Shown piece after piece: positions 8,334 through 17,852 of a stretch of DNA of 64,000 bases. How positions within the stretch are numbered: the first letter of the stretch is position 1; each line of letters begins with the position of its first letter. The translations under genes were made by a program, and so were the position numbers. The notes below the pieces were generated by a model. The model saw nothing but the letters and a program-made list of their open reading frames with translations. It was not told where the DNA came from and ran no database searches. Source of the stretch: an uncultured Pseudomonadota bacterium (lineage in GTDB: Bacteria; Myxococcota_A; UBA796; SXON01); the NCBI GenBank assembly GCA_903875225.1, contig CAIQVJ010000135.1, positions 1 to 64,000 of the forward strand, written 5' to 3'.

Positions 8334-8996
8334 CTAGCTCAGCTCCATCTCGGCCACAGGCCCCACGCTCCCCCCCTCTGCCGTCCAGAGTCGATACCGT
8401 GCGCCGGGGAGGGCCTCCTGCACCCAGTACCGCGAGCCGTCGGCGCGCTGCACAGGGTCCCCGATGCCGAACCGCGCGCCATCTCCGGGCTTTCCGCTCA
8501 CGATCGGCTCGTCGTGCTCGATCCATTCGGCGTAGCCGCCCTTCAGCCTGCGCGCGTTCGCATAGCCCTGGGCACGCAGCCATGCGGCGAGCTCCACGCT
8601 CTCGTCGCTCCCGAGCTGGTCGTAGACGACCACGCGCGTGGACTTGTCGGCCGGGAGCAGATCCGGGCGGCCCTTGAGCCCCAGGCCCGGCACACAGATC
8701 GCACCGGGCAGCAGCCCCCCGGCGCACTCCGCGGGGGGGCGATGATCGATCAACAACGGCCCCGCGCTCGAGATGATCGCCGCGCTCAGCATGGTCCGGC
8801 CGATGTCCTCCTTGTGGTTCGGGCCGGGCGTGTCGCCCGAGCCGTCTACGACCCGCGGGATGACCGAAGCGTCGATGCTCTCCGGTGCGTGATCCAGCTT
8901 CACGTTCGGCTGGAGGTGCGGCTCCATCTGCTTTTCCATCTTGAACAACTTCAATGCCGCAGTTCGCGCTGCGGCCTTCAAACGGTCACGGATCAT
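8334..8996 (-). CDS. rhodanese-like domain protein lacking the catalytic cysteine
   Basis: The middle of this 220-residue protein has a rhodanese fold pattern: LLIDHRPPAE, a VVVYD strand, LRAQGYANARRLKGGYAEW. Where active enzymes carry the persulfide cysteine just after the VVVY strand, this protein has Asp (YDQLGSDES), so sulfur transfer is not expected. A C-terminal segment from about 175 (RFGIGDPVQRADGSRYWVQE) resembles a small beta-barrel tail. Its TAG abuts the GTG of the lytic transglycosylase. It may be a regulatory or binding domain. A GTG at 9017 is an alternative start. Confidence 0.78.
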   Translation of the reverse strand: MIRDRLKAAARTAALKLFKMEKQMEPHLQPNVKLDHAPESIDASVIPRVVDGSGDTPGPNHKEDIGRTMLSAAIISSAGPLLIDHRPPAECAGGLLPGAICVPGLGLKGRPDLLPADKSTRVVVYDQLGSDESVELAAWLRAQGYANARRLKGGYAEWIEHDEPIVSGKPGDGARFGIGDPVQRADGSRYWVQEALPGARYRLWTAEGGSVGPVAEMELS

Positions 8997-9052
8997 CGGC
9001 GCTCTTTGTCTGCACACAAGCTACCGCGGAGTCCGGCTCCGCGCCTGCATGC

Positions 9053-9058
9053 TACGTG
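9053..9058 (+). promoter_or_regulatory. TACGTG, candidate -10 element
   Basis: The TA step is 12 nt before the ATG at 9065, where no Shine-Dalgarno sequence is present. The sixth base is not T, so this is a weaker member of the series. Confidence 0.3.
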
Positions 9059-9064
9059 GCAGCC

Positions 9065-9700
9065 ATGGATTCGCCGCCGCCAGACACCGCTCCCGCCGCG
9101 GAGCACGCCCCCGCGCCGACGATCGCGGCGCCCTCCCTGCCCCCTGCCCTCGAGATCGCGAACCCGTATCCGCGGGAGTCACGAGGACAAACCGGTCGCG
9201 ACCTGTTCCGGTCCGCCAACCGACGCCTGATCTTCGGCCCGCTCTGCGGCGTCGGCGCCGGCGGGATGGGCCTCCTCGCGGTGGCGGTGTGGACGCCGGA
9301 CTTCAAGTTCGGCTCCGCAGCCTTCGCGGTCACCGCCGAAGGCTTCGCGCTCAGCAGCTTCGCGCTGCTCGGCTCCGGCGTGCAGCTCCAACAGCGTGCC
9401 CAGATGCAGTTCGGCGTCGAGCCTTCGCGCGATTCCTGGGCCACCGCCGGCTACGCCCTCGGCGGAGGGGCGCTCATCCTCGGCGCGCTCGCCCCCGGGG
9501 CGCTCACCACCGAGAACCCGACGTTCATCTACACCACGACAGGGGGCGCGGCCCTCCTGGGTGTGGGAGGATTGACCGCCCTCATCGTCGCGAACGTGCG
9601 CGAGCACGACCGCACCGTGCCCCTCGCCCGCGAGTCCCGCTCACTCGGCCGGAACCTGAGCCTTCACGTCGGTCCGCTGGCGATCAGCGGGACCTGGTAG
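9065..9700 (+). CDS. membrane protein of unknown function
   Basis: This 211-residue protein starts with a Pro/Ala-rich cytoplasmic tail (about 1-45). It then has hydrophobic segments at about 60-80, 90-110, 135-160 and 165-185, and a short charged C-terminus. No family is recognised. It is divergently transcribed from the rhodanese-like gene. Its 3' end overlaps the end of the convergent glycosyltransferase gene by 17 bp, so the two transcripts would be antisense at their tails. Confidence 0.7.
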   Translation: MDSPPPDTAPAAEHAPAPTIAAPSLPPALEIANPYPRESRGQTGRDLFRSANRRLIFGPLCGVGAGGMGLLAVAVWTPDFKFGSAAFAVTAEGFALSSFALLGSGVQLQQRAQMQFGVEPSRDSWATAGYALGGGALILGALAPGALTTENPTFIYTTTGGAALLGVGGLTALIVANVREHDRTVPLARESRSLGRNLSLHVGPLAISGTW

Positions 9701-10379
9701 GGTCCAGGACGTAGCGCCCGATCTCGACCACGGCACGGGCGATCACCGCGGGGCTCGCACCCGACGCCCGCCCGGCCCGTCGGGGAAAATGCGACACCGG
9801 CACCTCGCAGATCCGGAAACCGGCTCTTCGCGCGCCGGCCACGATCTCGCTGCTCACGAAGGCGCCGCTGCTCCCCACGTGCACGTGGTCGAACACCTGC
9901 CTGCGGACCAGCTTGAACGCGCAGTCCACATCCCGGACGCGAACATCGAGCAGGCCCTGCACCGCAGCGTTCCAGATCCGCGCGTTCACGCGCCTGTGGA
10001 GCGGGTCCGCCCGGGATGCGCGGTAGCCCAGGATCACGTCGAACTGCCGACTGTAGGCCTCGAGACGGGTGAGCTCACGAAGGTCGAATTGCAGGTCGGC
10101 GTCGGTGAGCAGCACGAACTCGCAGCGGCTCTCCGCGATCCCCCGCGCCAGGGCGGAGCCGTAGCCGCAGTTCACGGCATGCCGCACGCTCCGCACCCGC
10201 GGGTCCAAAGCGGCGATCCCGCTGACGATCCGGGGCGTCGCATCGTGCGACCCGTCGTCCACCACGATCACCTCGCCCGGGATCCCCCGCTTCTCGATCT
10301 CCGCCAGGGCGCCCAGCACCGCGGCCCGAACGGAGTCCTGCTCGTTCCAGACGGGCAGGACGATCGAGAGGGACTGCAC
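9684..10379 (-). CDS. family 2 glycosyltransferase, dolichyl-phosphate-mannose-synthase type
   Basis: This 231-residue protein has a GT-A fold: LSIVLPVWNEQ at the N-terminus, the VIVVDDGSHDAT nucleotide-binding motif and the metal-binding LTDADLQFDL motif. The DPM1-like set FKLVRR, SSEI and EVPVSHFPR follows. Without a C-terminal membrane domain it resembles polyprenyl-phosphate sugar synthases, which charge lipid carriers at the inner membrane. The acceptor and sugar cannot be read from sequence. It starts with GTG directly after the TAG of the upstream lipoprotein gene, with no gap. Confidence 0.88.
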   Translation of the reverse strand: MQSLSIVLPVWNEQDSVRAAVLGALAEIEKRGIPGEVIVVDDGSHDATPRIVSGIAALDPRVRSVRHAVNCGYGSALARGIAESRCEFVLLTDADLQFDLRELTRLEAYSRQFDVILGYRASRADPLHRRVNARIWNAAVQGLLDVRVRDVDCAFKLVRRQVFDHVHVGSSGAFVSSEIVAGARRAGFRICEVPVSHFPRRAGRASGASPAVIARAVVEIGRYVLDPTRSR

Positions 10380-10826
10380 CTATTCGTAGAGCCGGAAGTG
10401 CCAGGGATCGTCCGCGCCCTTCTCCGGGCTGTCGGCCTGGTTCTCCGCGTTGTCCAGCGCCTCGATGTAGTAGTTCACGCCTCCGGAGGCTTCCATCTCC
10501 CCAGGGATGGTACCGACCCATTGGTCGTCGGCCAGCGGCACCATGGCATCGGACTCCCAGTCCCCACTCCCGCTCGTTTCGTTCTTGTAGTACAGCTTCA
10601 CGAGGAAGATGCCGGAGTCGGCGTCGGTGACCACGGCGGAGATGTCCACGTCGACCCCGAGCTGCTGCGCGTCGGTGATGGGCACGTGCTCGATTACCGG
10701 CGGATCGCCGTCGGTTGTGTCCTCGAACGACGTGTCACGGGTGCCGCCCTGGTGGGACGTCAGGCTGTTGCCACACCCTGCGAGCAGGAAGGCGGCGGAG
10801 AGGAGGGAGCAGCGCAGCGGGTTCAT
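10380..10826 (-). CDS. putative lipoprotein with an Ig-like domain
   Basis: This 148-residue protein has a lipoprotein signal (LLSAAFLLAGC). An acidic Thr/Asp linker follows, then one beta-rich domain. PPVIEHVPITDAQQLG, ISAVVTDADSGI and a YYIEALDNAENQ strand resemble Ig-like modules that follow 'xVYYRVxAxD' patterns in surface proteins. The start has GAGG 5 nt upstream. Its stop is directly followed by the GTG of the glycosyltransferase, so the two are likely co-expressed. Confidence 0.72.
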   Translation of the reverse strand: MNPLRCSLLSAAFLLAGCGNSLTSHQGGTRDTSFEDTTDGDPPVIEHVPITDAQQLGVDVDISAVVTDADSGIFLVKLYYKNETSGSGDWESDAMVPLADDQWVGTIPGEMEASGGVNYYIEALDNAENQADSPEKGADDPWHFRLYE

Positions 10827-10962
10827 CGAAGCCTCGGGCACCGACAATGTGCCGCATACAGAGGGCCCGCGTCAAGGGGTGTGTCGGTCCGCCGCCGTAT
10901 CTGGCGCCGTTCGCGGTGGACGCTGCGGCGCCGAGACGGACCCCACGGCGGCCGCGGAACGC

Positions 10963-11847
10963 TCAGATGCCTGCCCCGTCCGCGAACGAGTCGCCCCGCA
11001 CGGCAGCCTGGAGGATCCGGCTGCCTGCGGGAACGCCGTGGGTCAGCCAGACACCACCGCCGATCACGGAGCCCCGACCGACGACGACGCGGCCGAGGAC
11101 CGTGGCGCCGGCGTAGATGATCACGTCGTCCTCGATGATGGGGTGGCGTGGCACCCCACGGACGATCTGGCCGCCGGCGTCCACCGGGAAGCTGCGCGCA
11201 CCGAGGGTGACCCCCTGGTAGAGCCGGACCCCCGCGCCGATCACGCTCGTCTCCCCGATGACCACGCCGGTGCCATGGTCGATGAAGAACCGCTCCCCAA
11301 CGTCTACTGCGGGGTGGATGTCGATCCCGGTTTCGGAGTGCGAGATGTCGGCGATCATCCGAGGCACGAGCCGCGCACCCAGCGTGTGGAGCGCGTGCGC
11401 GAGCCGATGGTGGAGCAGCGCGGCAAACCCCGGGTAGCAGACGAGCACCTCCATGGTGTTCCGCGCGGCGGGGTCGCCGTCCACCGCCGCAGCCAGATCC
11501 GTTCGCAGCAGGCGGCGGATCGCCGGCAGCCCTGCGGCGAAGGCCAGCACCCATTCGTTCGTGAGCGCTGCCGCATCGGGCTCGCGGGCAAGCTCCCGGA
11601 CCAGGATCGCCAGCGCCTGTTGGAGCGTGATGTGGACGAACGCCCTGTGCCCGGCAACATCGAGCCCCGGGGGGCCCAACTGCTCGCAGAAGAGCGCGAT
11701 CCGGAGGCTCTCCACCGCGCTCTGCAGCGCCGCGCGAGAGGGCAGGTCATGGGGTGCGGAGTCGTCCAGAGGTGCATCCACGAGCGCCGCGGCGATGTCG
11801 CCCAGGCCCGCGCCCCACGTGGTCCCGGTCTCGGAGAGGAGGGTCAT
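10963..11847 (-). CDS. cysE: serine O-acetyltransferase
   Basis: This 294-residue protein should acetylate L-serine with acetyl-CoA, the first committed step of cysteine synthesis. An N-terminal helical domain is followed by the left-handed beta-helix (about 170-280) with the hallmarks [20 protein letters not shown] and [12 protein letters not shown], then [18 protein letters not shown]. The acid-rich N-terminus with [17 protein letters not shown] matches the EpsC/CysE type. Its ATG overlaps the TGA of cysK (ATGA), giving a cysK-cysE operon in which both partners of the cysteine synthase complex are made together. Confidence 0.93.
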   Translation of the reverse strand: MTLLSETGTTWGAGLGDIAAALVDAPLDDSAPHDLPSRAALQSAVESLRIALFCEQLGPPGLDVAGHRAFVHITLQQALAILVRELAREPDAAALTNEWVLAFAAGLPAIRRLLRTDLAAAVDGDPAARNTMEVLVCYPGFAALLHHRLAHALHTLGARLVPRMIADISHSETGIDIHPAVDVGERFFIDHGTGVVIGETSVIGAGVRLYQGVTLGARSFPVDAGGQIVRGVPRHPIIEDDVIIYAGATVLGRVVVGRGSVIGGGVWLTHGVPAGSRILQAAVRGDSFADGAGI

Positions 11848-12818
11848 GCCTGCAGCCCCTCTGGCGTGAACACGCCTTCGAAGAGGACCGAGCTCAGGTA
11901 CCGTTCGCCGGAGTCGGGCAGGATGACGACGATGGTCTTGCCCGCGTTCTCCGGCCTGTGCGCGAGGCGGGACGCGACAGCCACCGCGGCGCCGCAGCTG
12001 ATGCCGGAGAGGATGCCCTCCTCGCGCGCGAGGCGACGGGCGTACATGACGGCCTCTTCGTTGGTGACCTGCTCGATGGAGTCGATGAGCGAGAGGTCCA
12101 GGACGTCCGGGACGAACCCGGCGCCGATGCCCTGGATCTTGTGCGCCGAGGGCCTGAGCGGTTCGCCTGCCCGGCTCTGGGTGAGCACCGGGCTCGCCGC
12201 GGGCTCGACTGCGACCGACTGGATCGCCCGCCGCATCACGTGCTTGATGTAGCGCGACACCCCGGTGATCGTGCCGCCGGTCCCGACCCCCGAGACCAGG
12301 ATGTCGATCGCGCCCGCGGTGTCCTCCCAGATCTCGGGGCCCGTCGTCGCCTCGTGGATCGCCGGGTTGGCGGGGTTCTTGAACTGTTGCAGCAGCACGT
12401 AGAGGTCCGGGTCGGAGGCTGCGATCTCCTCTGCTTTCGCCACGGCTCCGCTCATGCCGCGCGGCCCCTCGGTCAGCACGAGCTTCGCGCCGTACGCGAG
12501 GAGCAGCTTGCGCCGCTCCACGCTCATCGTCTCGGGCATCGTCAGCGTGATCGGATACCCACGGGCGGCGGCCACGAAGGCGAGAGCAATTCCGGTGTTG
12601 CCACTCGTGGGCTCGACCAGCTCCTTTCCCGGCCCGAGCACGCCGCGAAGCTCGGCATCATGGACCATGGCCGCGCCGATCCGGCACTTGACCGAGTAGG
12701 CGGGATTCCGGCCCTCGATCTTTGCCAGCACGGTCGCCGCCGCGCCGTCCAGCAGGCGGTTCAGACGGATCAACGGCGTACGGCCGACCGATTGGGCATT
12801 GTCTTCGAACCAGGGCAT
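11844..12818 (-). CDS. cysK: cysteine synthase (O-acetylserine sulfhydrylase)
   Basis: This 324-residue PLP enzyme converts O-acetylserine and sulfide to cysteine. Visible motifs are the PLP lysine at Lys44 in NPAYSVKCR, the substrate loop [10 protein letters not shown], the glycine loop [16 protein letters not shown] and the ISCGAAV motif. The sequence is intermediate between CysK and CysM types; the YSVKCR context favours CysK. GGAGG lies 4 nt before the ATG. The downstream cysE overlaps by 4 nt. Confidence 0.94.
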   Translation of the reverse strand: MPWFEDNAQSVGRTPLIRLNRLLDGAAATVLAKIEGRNPAYSVKCRIGAAMVHDAELRGVLGPGKELVEPTSGNTGIALAFVAAARGYPITLTMPETMSVERRKLLLAYGAKLVLTEGPRGMSGAVAKAEEIAASDPDLYVLLQQFKNPANPAIHEATTGPEIWEDTAGAIDILVSGVGTGGTITGVSRYIKHVMRRAIQSVAVEPAASPVLTQSRAGEPLRPSAHKIQGIGAGFVPDVLDLSLIDSIEQVTNEEAVMYARRLAREEGILSGISCGAAVAVASRLAHRPENAGKTIVVILPDSGERYLSSVLFEGVFTPEGLQA

Positions 12819-12939
12819 CGAGCCTCCGATGGATGTTGGACCTCCTCGCGCAATCGAGGCGGTCCACCCATCCTATGCACCCCGCCCGGATCGACACCGG
12901 TCGGCCCCGAACGGGGTAAGCCGCCGCCCGGAGCCCACA

Positions 12940-13545
12940 ATGAGCGAGTCGCTGGCTGGCGCGTTTGTCGACCACACCTTCGCGGACGTCACCGCAGTGG
13001 AGCCCACCACCGGGGCCGAGTACGAACGGGTGCGCTTTCAGCGGTGCGCGCTCACCGGAGCGAGGTTCGTGGGCTGCCACCTGGACGAGGTGACGTTCGT
13101 GAACTGCGAGCTCACCACCGCCAGCTTCATGAACTCCACGTTGCGCGACGTGAAGTTCGTGGGGTGCAGGATGATGGGGATCAACTGGACGAACGTCCGC
13201 CCGCTCACCTTCTCCGTCCGCTTCGAGCAGTGCCGACTGGACAACTCCACGTTCTCCGGGATGAAGCTCAAGGGGCTGCACTGCATCGACTGCGGGCTCA
13301 CCGGAGTCGACTTCAGCAGTTGCGACCTCACGAGCTCGCGCTTTCCGAAATGCGACATGGTGGGCGCGATCCTGCGGCACGCAACGCTCATCCAGGCCGA
13401 CCTCACGGGCACGCGCGGCTGCTTCTTCGACGTACGCACCTGCAAGATGCGGGGCACGCGCATCGGCATCGAGATGGCTGCCCAGATGGTGCGGGACCTC
13501 GGGATGGTGTGCCCGGAGTTGGATCAGCTGTTCGGCGGGACCTGA
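12940..13545 (+). CDS. pentapeptide-repeat protein
   Basis: This 201-residue protein is built of A(D/N)LXX-type pentapeptides from about residue 30 to 175, for example ALTGARFVGCHLDEVTFVNC, which would fold as a right-handed quadrilateral beta-helix. The repeats are unusually Cys-rich, with cysteine recurring at turn positions. Some family members mimic DNA and protect gyrase, but most have no known role, and nothing here fixes the function. The ATG has GGAG 6 nt upstream; an in-frame start at 12799 is less likely. It is divergent from cysK. Confidence 0.86.
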   Translation: MSESLAGAFVDHTFADVTAVEPTTGAEYERVRFQRCALTGARFVGCHLDEVTFVNCELTTASFMNSTLRDVKFVGCRMMGINWTNVRPLTFSVRFEQCRLDNSTFSGMKLKGLHCIDCGLTGVDFSSCDLTSSRFPKCDMVGAILRHATLIQADLTGTRGCFFDVRTCKMRGTRIGIEMAAQMVRDLGMVCPELDQLFGGT

Positions 13546-13588
13546 CCCGGGTTTCGGGTACCGGCGACCAGCGGCGCAGGAGCGCTCG

Positions 13589-14350
13589 CTACTTCTGCAC
13601 CCAGGCCCCGACGGGTCGGTTGTACACCTCGGCGCCACCGTCCTCCCCGTAGCCGAACCGCAGGGCATCTCCCGGGGTCACGTTCAGCGTGCCCTTGAAC
13701 CACGTGTGGAACTCGGTGAAGTCCTTCACCTCCACCGTGTGCGGGCCGGACATCAGGGTGACCGTCTTTTCCTGATCACCCGTCCGGAATTCGGCGACCC
13801 GCTTGCCGTCCACGTAGACGTTGCTCATGTCGAAGCTGTCCTTGAGCGAAAACACGACATCGACGGGCGTGGGCCCGGGAGGAGGCGGGGGTGGAACCAC
13901 GGCCGGAGCGACCGGGGCCGCGGGCTGCTGCACCACGACGATCGCGGGTCCGGGCATGCCGGGGAGACCCACCGTCATCGTCACACCGCCGCCCATGCCG
14001 TCGGCCACCGCCCGAGACCCGCCTGCCCCGTAGCTCGGGACCGCTGCGTATCCGGCCGTGACGGCGGGCTCTCCGACCAGCCCGTCCCCCACCTTCCCGA
14101 GCGTGCGCTGCCCGTAGACCAGGTCCACCCGCTCGCTCTGCTGCAGCGTCACGTCCATCTGGGTGATCGGCTTTCGTCCGATGGACTCGATCTTGACGGT
14201 GTGTTTTCCGGCCTTCAGGTTTCGGGCGACGAGGAGGAGGCTGGCCTCGTCGTACTCCAGGAGCACCCCGTCGATGCTGACGGCCTCGGGCGTCTGGGTG
14301 TACACGGTGATCTCTGCAGCGGCGGCGAGATGCGCGAGGAGGAGGAACAT
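13589..14350 (-). CDS. secreted protein with PEGA-like domains
   Basis: This 253-residue protein has a short signal peptide (MFLLLAHLAAAAE). The first domain (about 14-75) has VSIDGVLLEYDE and NLKAGKHTVKIESIG, close to the PEGA pattern of surface proteins. A Pro/Gly-rich linker (about 95-160) leads to a second, similar domain with VYVDGKRVAEF and SGPHTVEVKDF. It is likely periplasmic or exported and binding-related; the partner is unknown. The ATG has GGAG 5 nt upstream. It ends 43 bp from the convergent pentapeptide gene. Confidence 0.74.
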   Translation of the reverse strand: MFLLLAHLAAAAEITVYTQTPEAVSIDGVLLEYDEASLLLVARNLKAGKHTVKIESIGRKPITQMDVTLQQSERVDLVYGQRTLGKVGDGLVGEPAVTAGYAAVPSYGAGGSRAVADGMGGGVTMTVGLPGMPGPAIVVVQQPAAPVAPAVVPPPPPPGPTPVDVVFSLKDSFDMSNVYVDGKRVAEFRTGDQEKTVTLMSGPHTVEVKDFTEFHTWFKGTLNVTPGDALRFGYGEDGGAEVYNRPVGAWVQK

Positions 14351-14522
14351 CGGGACTCCGGATGTGCGGGGAAGGCGGGCGAAGACCCATCGCAGTAACC
14401 CAGACCGTCGCGGCCCCGCAGGCGCACCCCCGCCCCGCGGGCTCGCGGAGGGCGCGCAGGGTCCGGCATACCGGCACCAAACGTCACCGAACCGTCGGGC
14501 GCCGCCGCCACATGCAGGGAGA

Positions 14523-14528
14523 TACCTT
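14523..14528 (+). promoter_or_regulatory. TACCTT, candidate -10 element for a leaderless transcript
   Basis: TACCTT fits TANNNT and ends 6 nt before the ATG at 14535. There is no Shine-Dalgarno sequence close enough to be used. Confidence 0.45.
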
Positions 14529-14534
14529 CATCCC

Positions 14535-17123
14535 ATGCTCCTCCTCGCGCTCGTCGGCCCCCAGCTCCTCTCCGGATGCCACACCGTACAGAAAGCCGAC
14601 CCGGTCGACACCAGCGCGCCAGTGCAAGCCTGCGAGGCCCAGGAACCACCCGCCGAGGCGCTGGTGAAGGCCGGGATCTACGACGGCCTGGTGGTGCTGC
14701 CGGACGGCCGCACGCTCACCCCAGCGGGGCTGCAGTCCGAGCTGGGCGGATTTCCGGCCGACGTCGCCCTGGCCACGACCAGCGCCGGCGCCCGGGTGGG
14801 TCTCGTCACCAACGTGGCCCGCGACTGGCGGCGGATGGAGGTGATCGATCTCACGAGCGGCGCGTTGCTCTCGGAGACCGACCGGACCGATGCGTTCCCT
14901 GGGATCGCCGTCGACGGGCAGCGGATCTATGCATCCGGTGGCCACTCGAACCTCGTGGACGAGTACGATCTCGGTGACGACGGCAGCCTCACGCTGGTGT
15001 CGTCGATCTCGCCCGGCGCATACCCCACCGGCCTGCATCTCTCGGCGGACCGGTCGGTGCTGTACGTCGCCCTGTTCCAGGACCATGCCGTGGCCGAGGT
15101 CGACGTCGCCACCGGGGCCGTGCTCCAGACCTTCCCCACGACGTTCAACCCCTACGGCCTCGCGCTCTCTCCCGACGGCCTCACCGCGTGGGCGACAGGG
15201 TTTGGCGACGATCGCATCGCGGTCATCGACCTCTCCACGGGCGAGGTCGAGCTGATCACGGTCGGCGGGAACCCGGCAGGGGTCGTCGTGGCGCCAGACG
15301 GGACTGCGTACGTCGCGGTCACGAACGAAGATACCGTGCTCGCCCTGGACGGCACGAGCCACGTGGAGGTGGGCCGAGTGGATCTGCGGGAGGCCGAGAT
15401 ATCCGGCGACGAGGGGGCGCTCTCCGGGACGAGCCCTTCCTCCCTCGCGCTCTCCCCGGACGGCACGCGGCTGTACGTCACGCGCGCGGGTGACAACGCG
15501 GTGGGCGTGGTCGACACGGGGTCGATGTCGGTGCTGGGCAACATCCCCCTGGGTTGGTACCCCACCGGCATCGCCCTCTCGGATCAGACACTCCTGGTCT
15601 CGAACGGCAAGGGACTCGGCAGCGGACCCAACCCGGATGGGACCTCCGCCTCGGACTCGATGGTCGGCACGGCCAATGTCATCGAGCTCGACGAGTCGCG
15701 GCTGCCGGTCTGGACGCAGCAGGTGGCGGACAACATCGCCCGCCCGAACACGATCTATGATTTCGGTGACTGTGTGGGTACCTTCCCAATCCCGCGAACA
15801 GTGGGCGACCTCACGCCGATCCAGCACGTCATCCTGATGGTCCGGGAGAACAAGACCTACGACAGCGTCCTTGGCGACCTGGAGCTCCCCGACGCCGACC
15901 GGGACGCGAGCCTTTCCCAGTGGCCCCAGGTGTACACACCCAACCTCCACGCCCTGGTCACCCAATTCACCAACCACGACAATTTCTACGACAACAGTGA
16001 GAGCAGCGTGCAGGGCCACCTCTGGCTCACCTCGAGCTTCGTGAACGAGTACATGGAGCGGGCGTGGATCGAGGACTACCACGGGGTCTCCACGTTCGCG
16101 GACGACTCGGCCACGTCCGTCGGCCGCCCGGTCTTCGGCACGATCTTCACCCACCTGATCCACCACGGCGTCGACATGCGCAACTACGGGGAGATCGTGG
16201 GGTCACTCGACTCGGTGGACGGCATCCCGGTGATGTCCAAGACGGATCTCGCCTACCCGGGCGGGTTCTTCAACACCGAGGTATCCGACGAAGAGAAGGC
16301 GACCTACGCCGCGGATCAGCTCTTCACCAGGGGTGATTTTCCGCCCTTCGTTTACATCTCGCTCCCCAATGACCACGGCGGCGGGCCCTACGTCGACGGC
16401 GCGATGATCGCAGACAACGACTACGGCACCGGGATCTTCGTCGATGCCCTCACCCGATCCGACTACTGGCAGAACACAGTCCTGTTCATCGTGGAGGACG
16501 ATCCCCAGAGCGCCGTGGACCACGTGGACGCGCACCGGTCCATCCTCGTGATCGTGAGCCCCTGGGCCAAGCACGGCTACACCTCCCACGTGATGGCCAG
16601 CTACCCCTCGATCTTCAAGACCATCGAGCAGATCCTCGGCGTGCCGCCGATGAACCGCTACGATGCCCTCGCGACCCCCCTGTACGACGCGTTCACGTCC
16701 GTGCCCGACGAGTCCACGTTCACGCTGTTGCCCCGCACCATCGACAACCATGGGAACCCCGAGGGCCCGGTGGCGCCTCCGGACGTGGTGGAGAAGGAGC
16801 CCGGCGCGCTCCGCGCGGCGGCGGCCGCCCACGCCTGCCTCGACCTCTCGGGACCCGACCGCAACCCCTACCTGCTCGACATCCAATACGCCGAGCGGTT
16901 CGGCCGCCTGCCCGCGAACTCCATACTCCACCAAACGACGGAGTGCGCCACGCTCCAACGCTGGGGCGAGACCTCCGAGTCAGGCGACGGCGACGACGAC
17001 GCCTATGACGACGCCTGGCGCGGGTTCACCGCCTGGAAGGCGAAACACCCCGGCGTAGCAGACGGAATCGTGCGGCCGGCCCGGCCGGCCTGGATGGAGC
17101 TGGAAGAAGAACCCGGCGATTGA
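14535..17123 (+). CDS. lipoprotein with beta-propeller and phosphoesterase domains
   Basis: This 862-residue protein carries a lipoprotein signal (MLLLALVGPQLLSGC). Residues about 60-400 form a YVTN/cytochrome-d1-like beta-propeller, with recurring GLALSPDG, VAPDGTAYVAV and LALSPDGTRLYV blades. From about 430 comes a phosphoesterase domain of the phospholipase C / acid phosphatase kind in the alkaline-phosphatase superfamily: IQHVILMVRENKTYDSVLGDL, NFYDNSESSVQGHLW, LPNDHGGGP, FIVEDDPQSAVDHVDAHRS. The metal-binding Asp, Asn and His residues appear kept. It is probably anchored to the envelope and hydrolyses phosphate esters; the substrate is unknown. Confidence 0.86.
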   Translation: MLLLALVGPQLLSGCHTVQKADPVDTSAPVQACEAQEPPAEALVKAGIYDGLVVLPDGRTLTPAGLQSELGGFPADVALATTSAGARVGLVTNVARDWRRMEVIDLTSGALLSETDRTDAFPGIAVDGQRIYASGGHSNLVDEYDLGDDGSLTLVSSISPGAYPTGLHLSADRSVLYVALFQDHAVAEVDVATGAVLQTFPTTFNPYGLALSPDGLTAWATGFGDDRIAVIDLSTGEVELITVGGNPAGVVVAPDGTAYVAVTNEDTVLALDGTSHVEVGRVDLREAEISGDEGALSGTSPSSLALSPDGTRLYVTRAGDNAVGVVDTGSMSVLGNIPLGWYPTGIALSDQTLLVSNGKGLGSGPNPDGTSASDSMVGTANVIELDESRLPVWTQQVADNIARPNTIYDFGDCVGTFPIPRTVGDLTPIQHVILMVRENKTYDSVLGDLELPDADRDASLSQWPQVYTPNLHALVTQFTNHDNFYDNSESSVQGHLWLTSSFVNEYMERAWIEDYHGVSTFADDSATSVGRPVFGTIFTHLIHHGVDMRNYGEIVGSLDSVDGIPVMSKTDLAYPGGFFNTEVSDEEKATYAADQLFTRGDFPPFVYISLPNDHGGGPYVDGAMIADNDYGTGIFVDALTRSDYWQNTVLFIVEDDPQSAVDHVDAHRSILVIVSPWAKHGYTSHVMASYPSIFKTIEQILGVPPMNRYDALATPLYDAFTSVPDESTFTLLPRTIDNHGNPEGPVAPPDVVEKEPGALRAAAAAHACLDLSGPDRNPYLLDIQYAERFGRLPANSILHQTTECATLQRWGETSESGDGDDDAYDDAWRGFTAWKAKHPGVADGIVRPARPAWMELEEEPGD

Positions 17124-17181
17124 GCAGTCGCTACACGTCCGCCTCAATCCTTGATAGATTTCCGGACTTCCCCGGGTTCCC

Positions 17182-17850
17182 ATGCTCCTTGCCCTCCTCG
17201 CCCTGTCTGCTCCCAGCCACGCGAAGTCCACCAGGATCCCCGAGATGACCGCTGCGACCTCGGTCACCTGGGTCGGGATCGACTACAGCGCGGTCAAGAT
17301 CTACACAGCGGAGACCTTCGACAACCCCAACACCCCATACCAGATCGGCGGCGGGGGCTACGGCTACTTCTACTCCCCGCCCGACATGCGCACCTACAAG
17401 ACGCAGGCGGACGCCTTCGCGGACTTCACGCAGATGTGGAACACGCTGTTCACCACCGACGCGCTGGACAGCCTCAAGGACGCCATCAAGAAGGACGTGA
17501 AGCCCACCGCAGCGGCCAATGGCCCCACCGACCTGGCCACCTCGGGCCATTGGCTCGGGGTGAACGGCACGGCCAAGGAGACGGACATGACCCCCGACAC
17601 GGTCAACGCCATGGTCGCAAAGTGGCCAACCGGCACCGGGATCGGGCTTGGGTACGTCGCTGACCGCTTGAGCAAGGTCGACGAGCTGGGCTGTTACTGG
17701 CCGGTGTTCTACGACATGGGCACCCACGCCGTGATCTGGACGGAGCGGATGTGCGGCGAGCCCTCGGGTGCGGGCTACCGGAACTACTGGCTGGGCTCCG
17801 CCAAGCACGTGACCTCCGACCTGGAAGACGTCCGAAAGAAGAACTGGTAG
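17182..17850 (+). CDS. secreted protein of unknown function
   Basis: This 222-residue protein has a signal peptide cleaved near SHA-K16. The mature part has VTWVGIDYSAVKIY near the start, then an amphipathic helical region, and two cysteines (ELGCYWP and ERMCGEP) that may pair. No family is recognised. TAGATT at 17155-17160 could be a -10 element with a short leader. It ends two bases before the carboxylase start codon, so the two may share a transcript although their roles look unrelated. Confidence 0.75.
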   Translation: MLLALLALSAPSHAKSTRIPEMTAATSVTWVGIDYSAVKIYTAETFDNPNTPYQIGGGGYGYFYSPPDMRTYKTQADAFADFTQMWNTLFTTDALDSLKDAIKKDVKPTAAANGPTDLATSGHWLGVNGTAKETDMTPDTVNAMVAKWPTGTGIGLGYVADRLSKVDELGCYWPVFYDMGTHAVIWTERMCGEPSGAGYRNYWLGSAKHVTSDLEDVRKKNW

Positions 17851-17852
17851 CC

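Noticed and set aside
6075-9230. 1051-residue plus-strand open frame
   Set aside because: It lies antisense to the lytic transglycosylase and rhodanese-like genes, is Arg/Gly/Pro-rich with no domain, and arises from GC-rich third positions.
13546-13588. Terminator hairpin (acccg-ggttt-cgggt) between convergent genes
   Set aside because: The stem is only 5 bp and no T-run follows on either strand, so I did not list it as a terminator.
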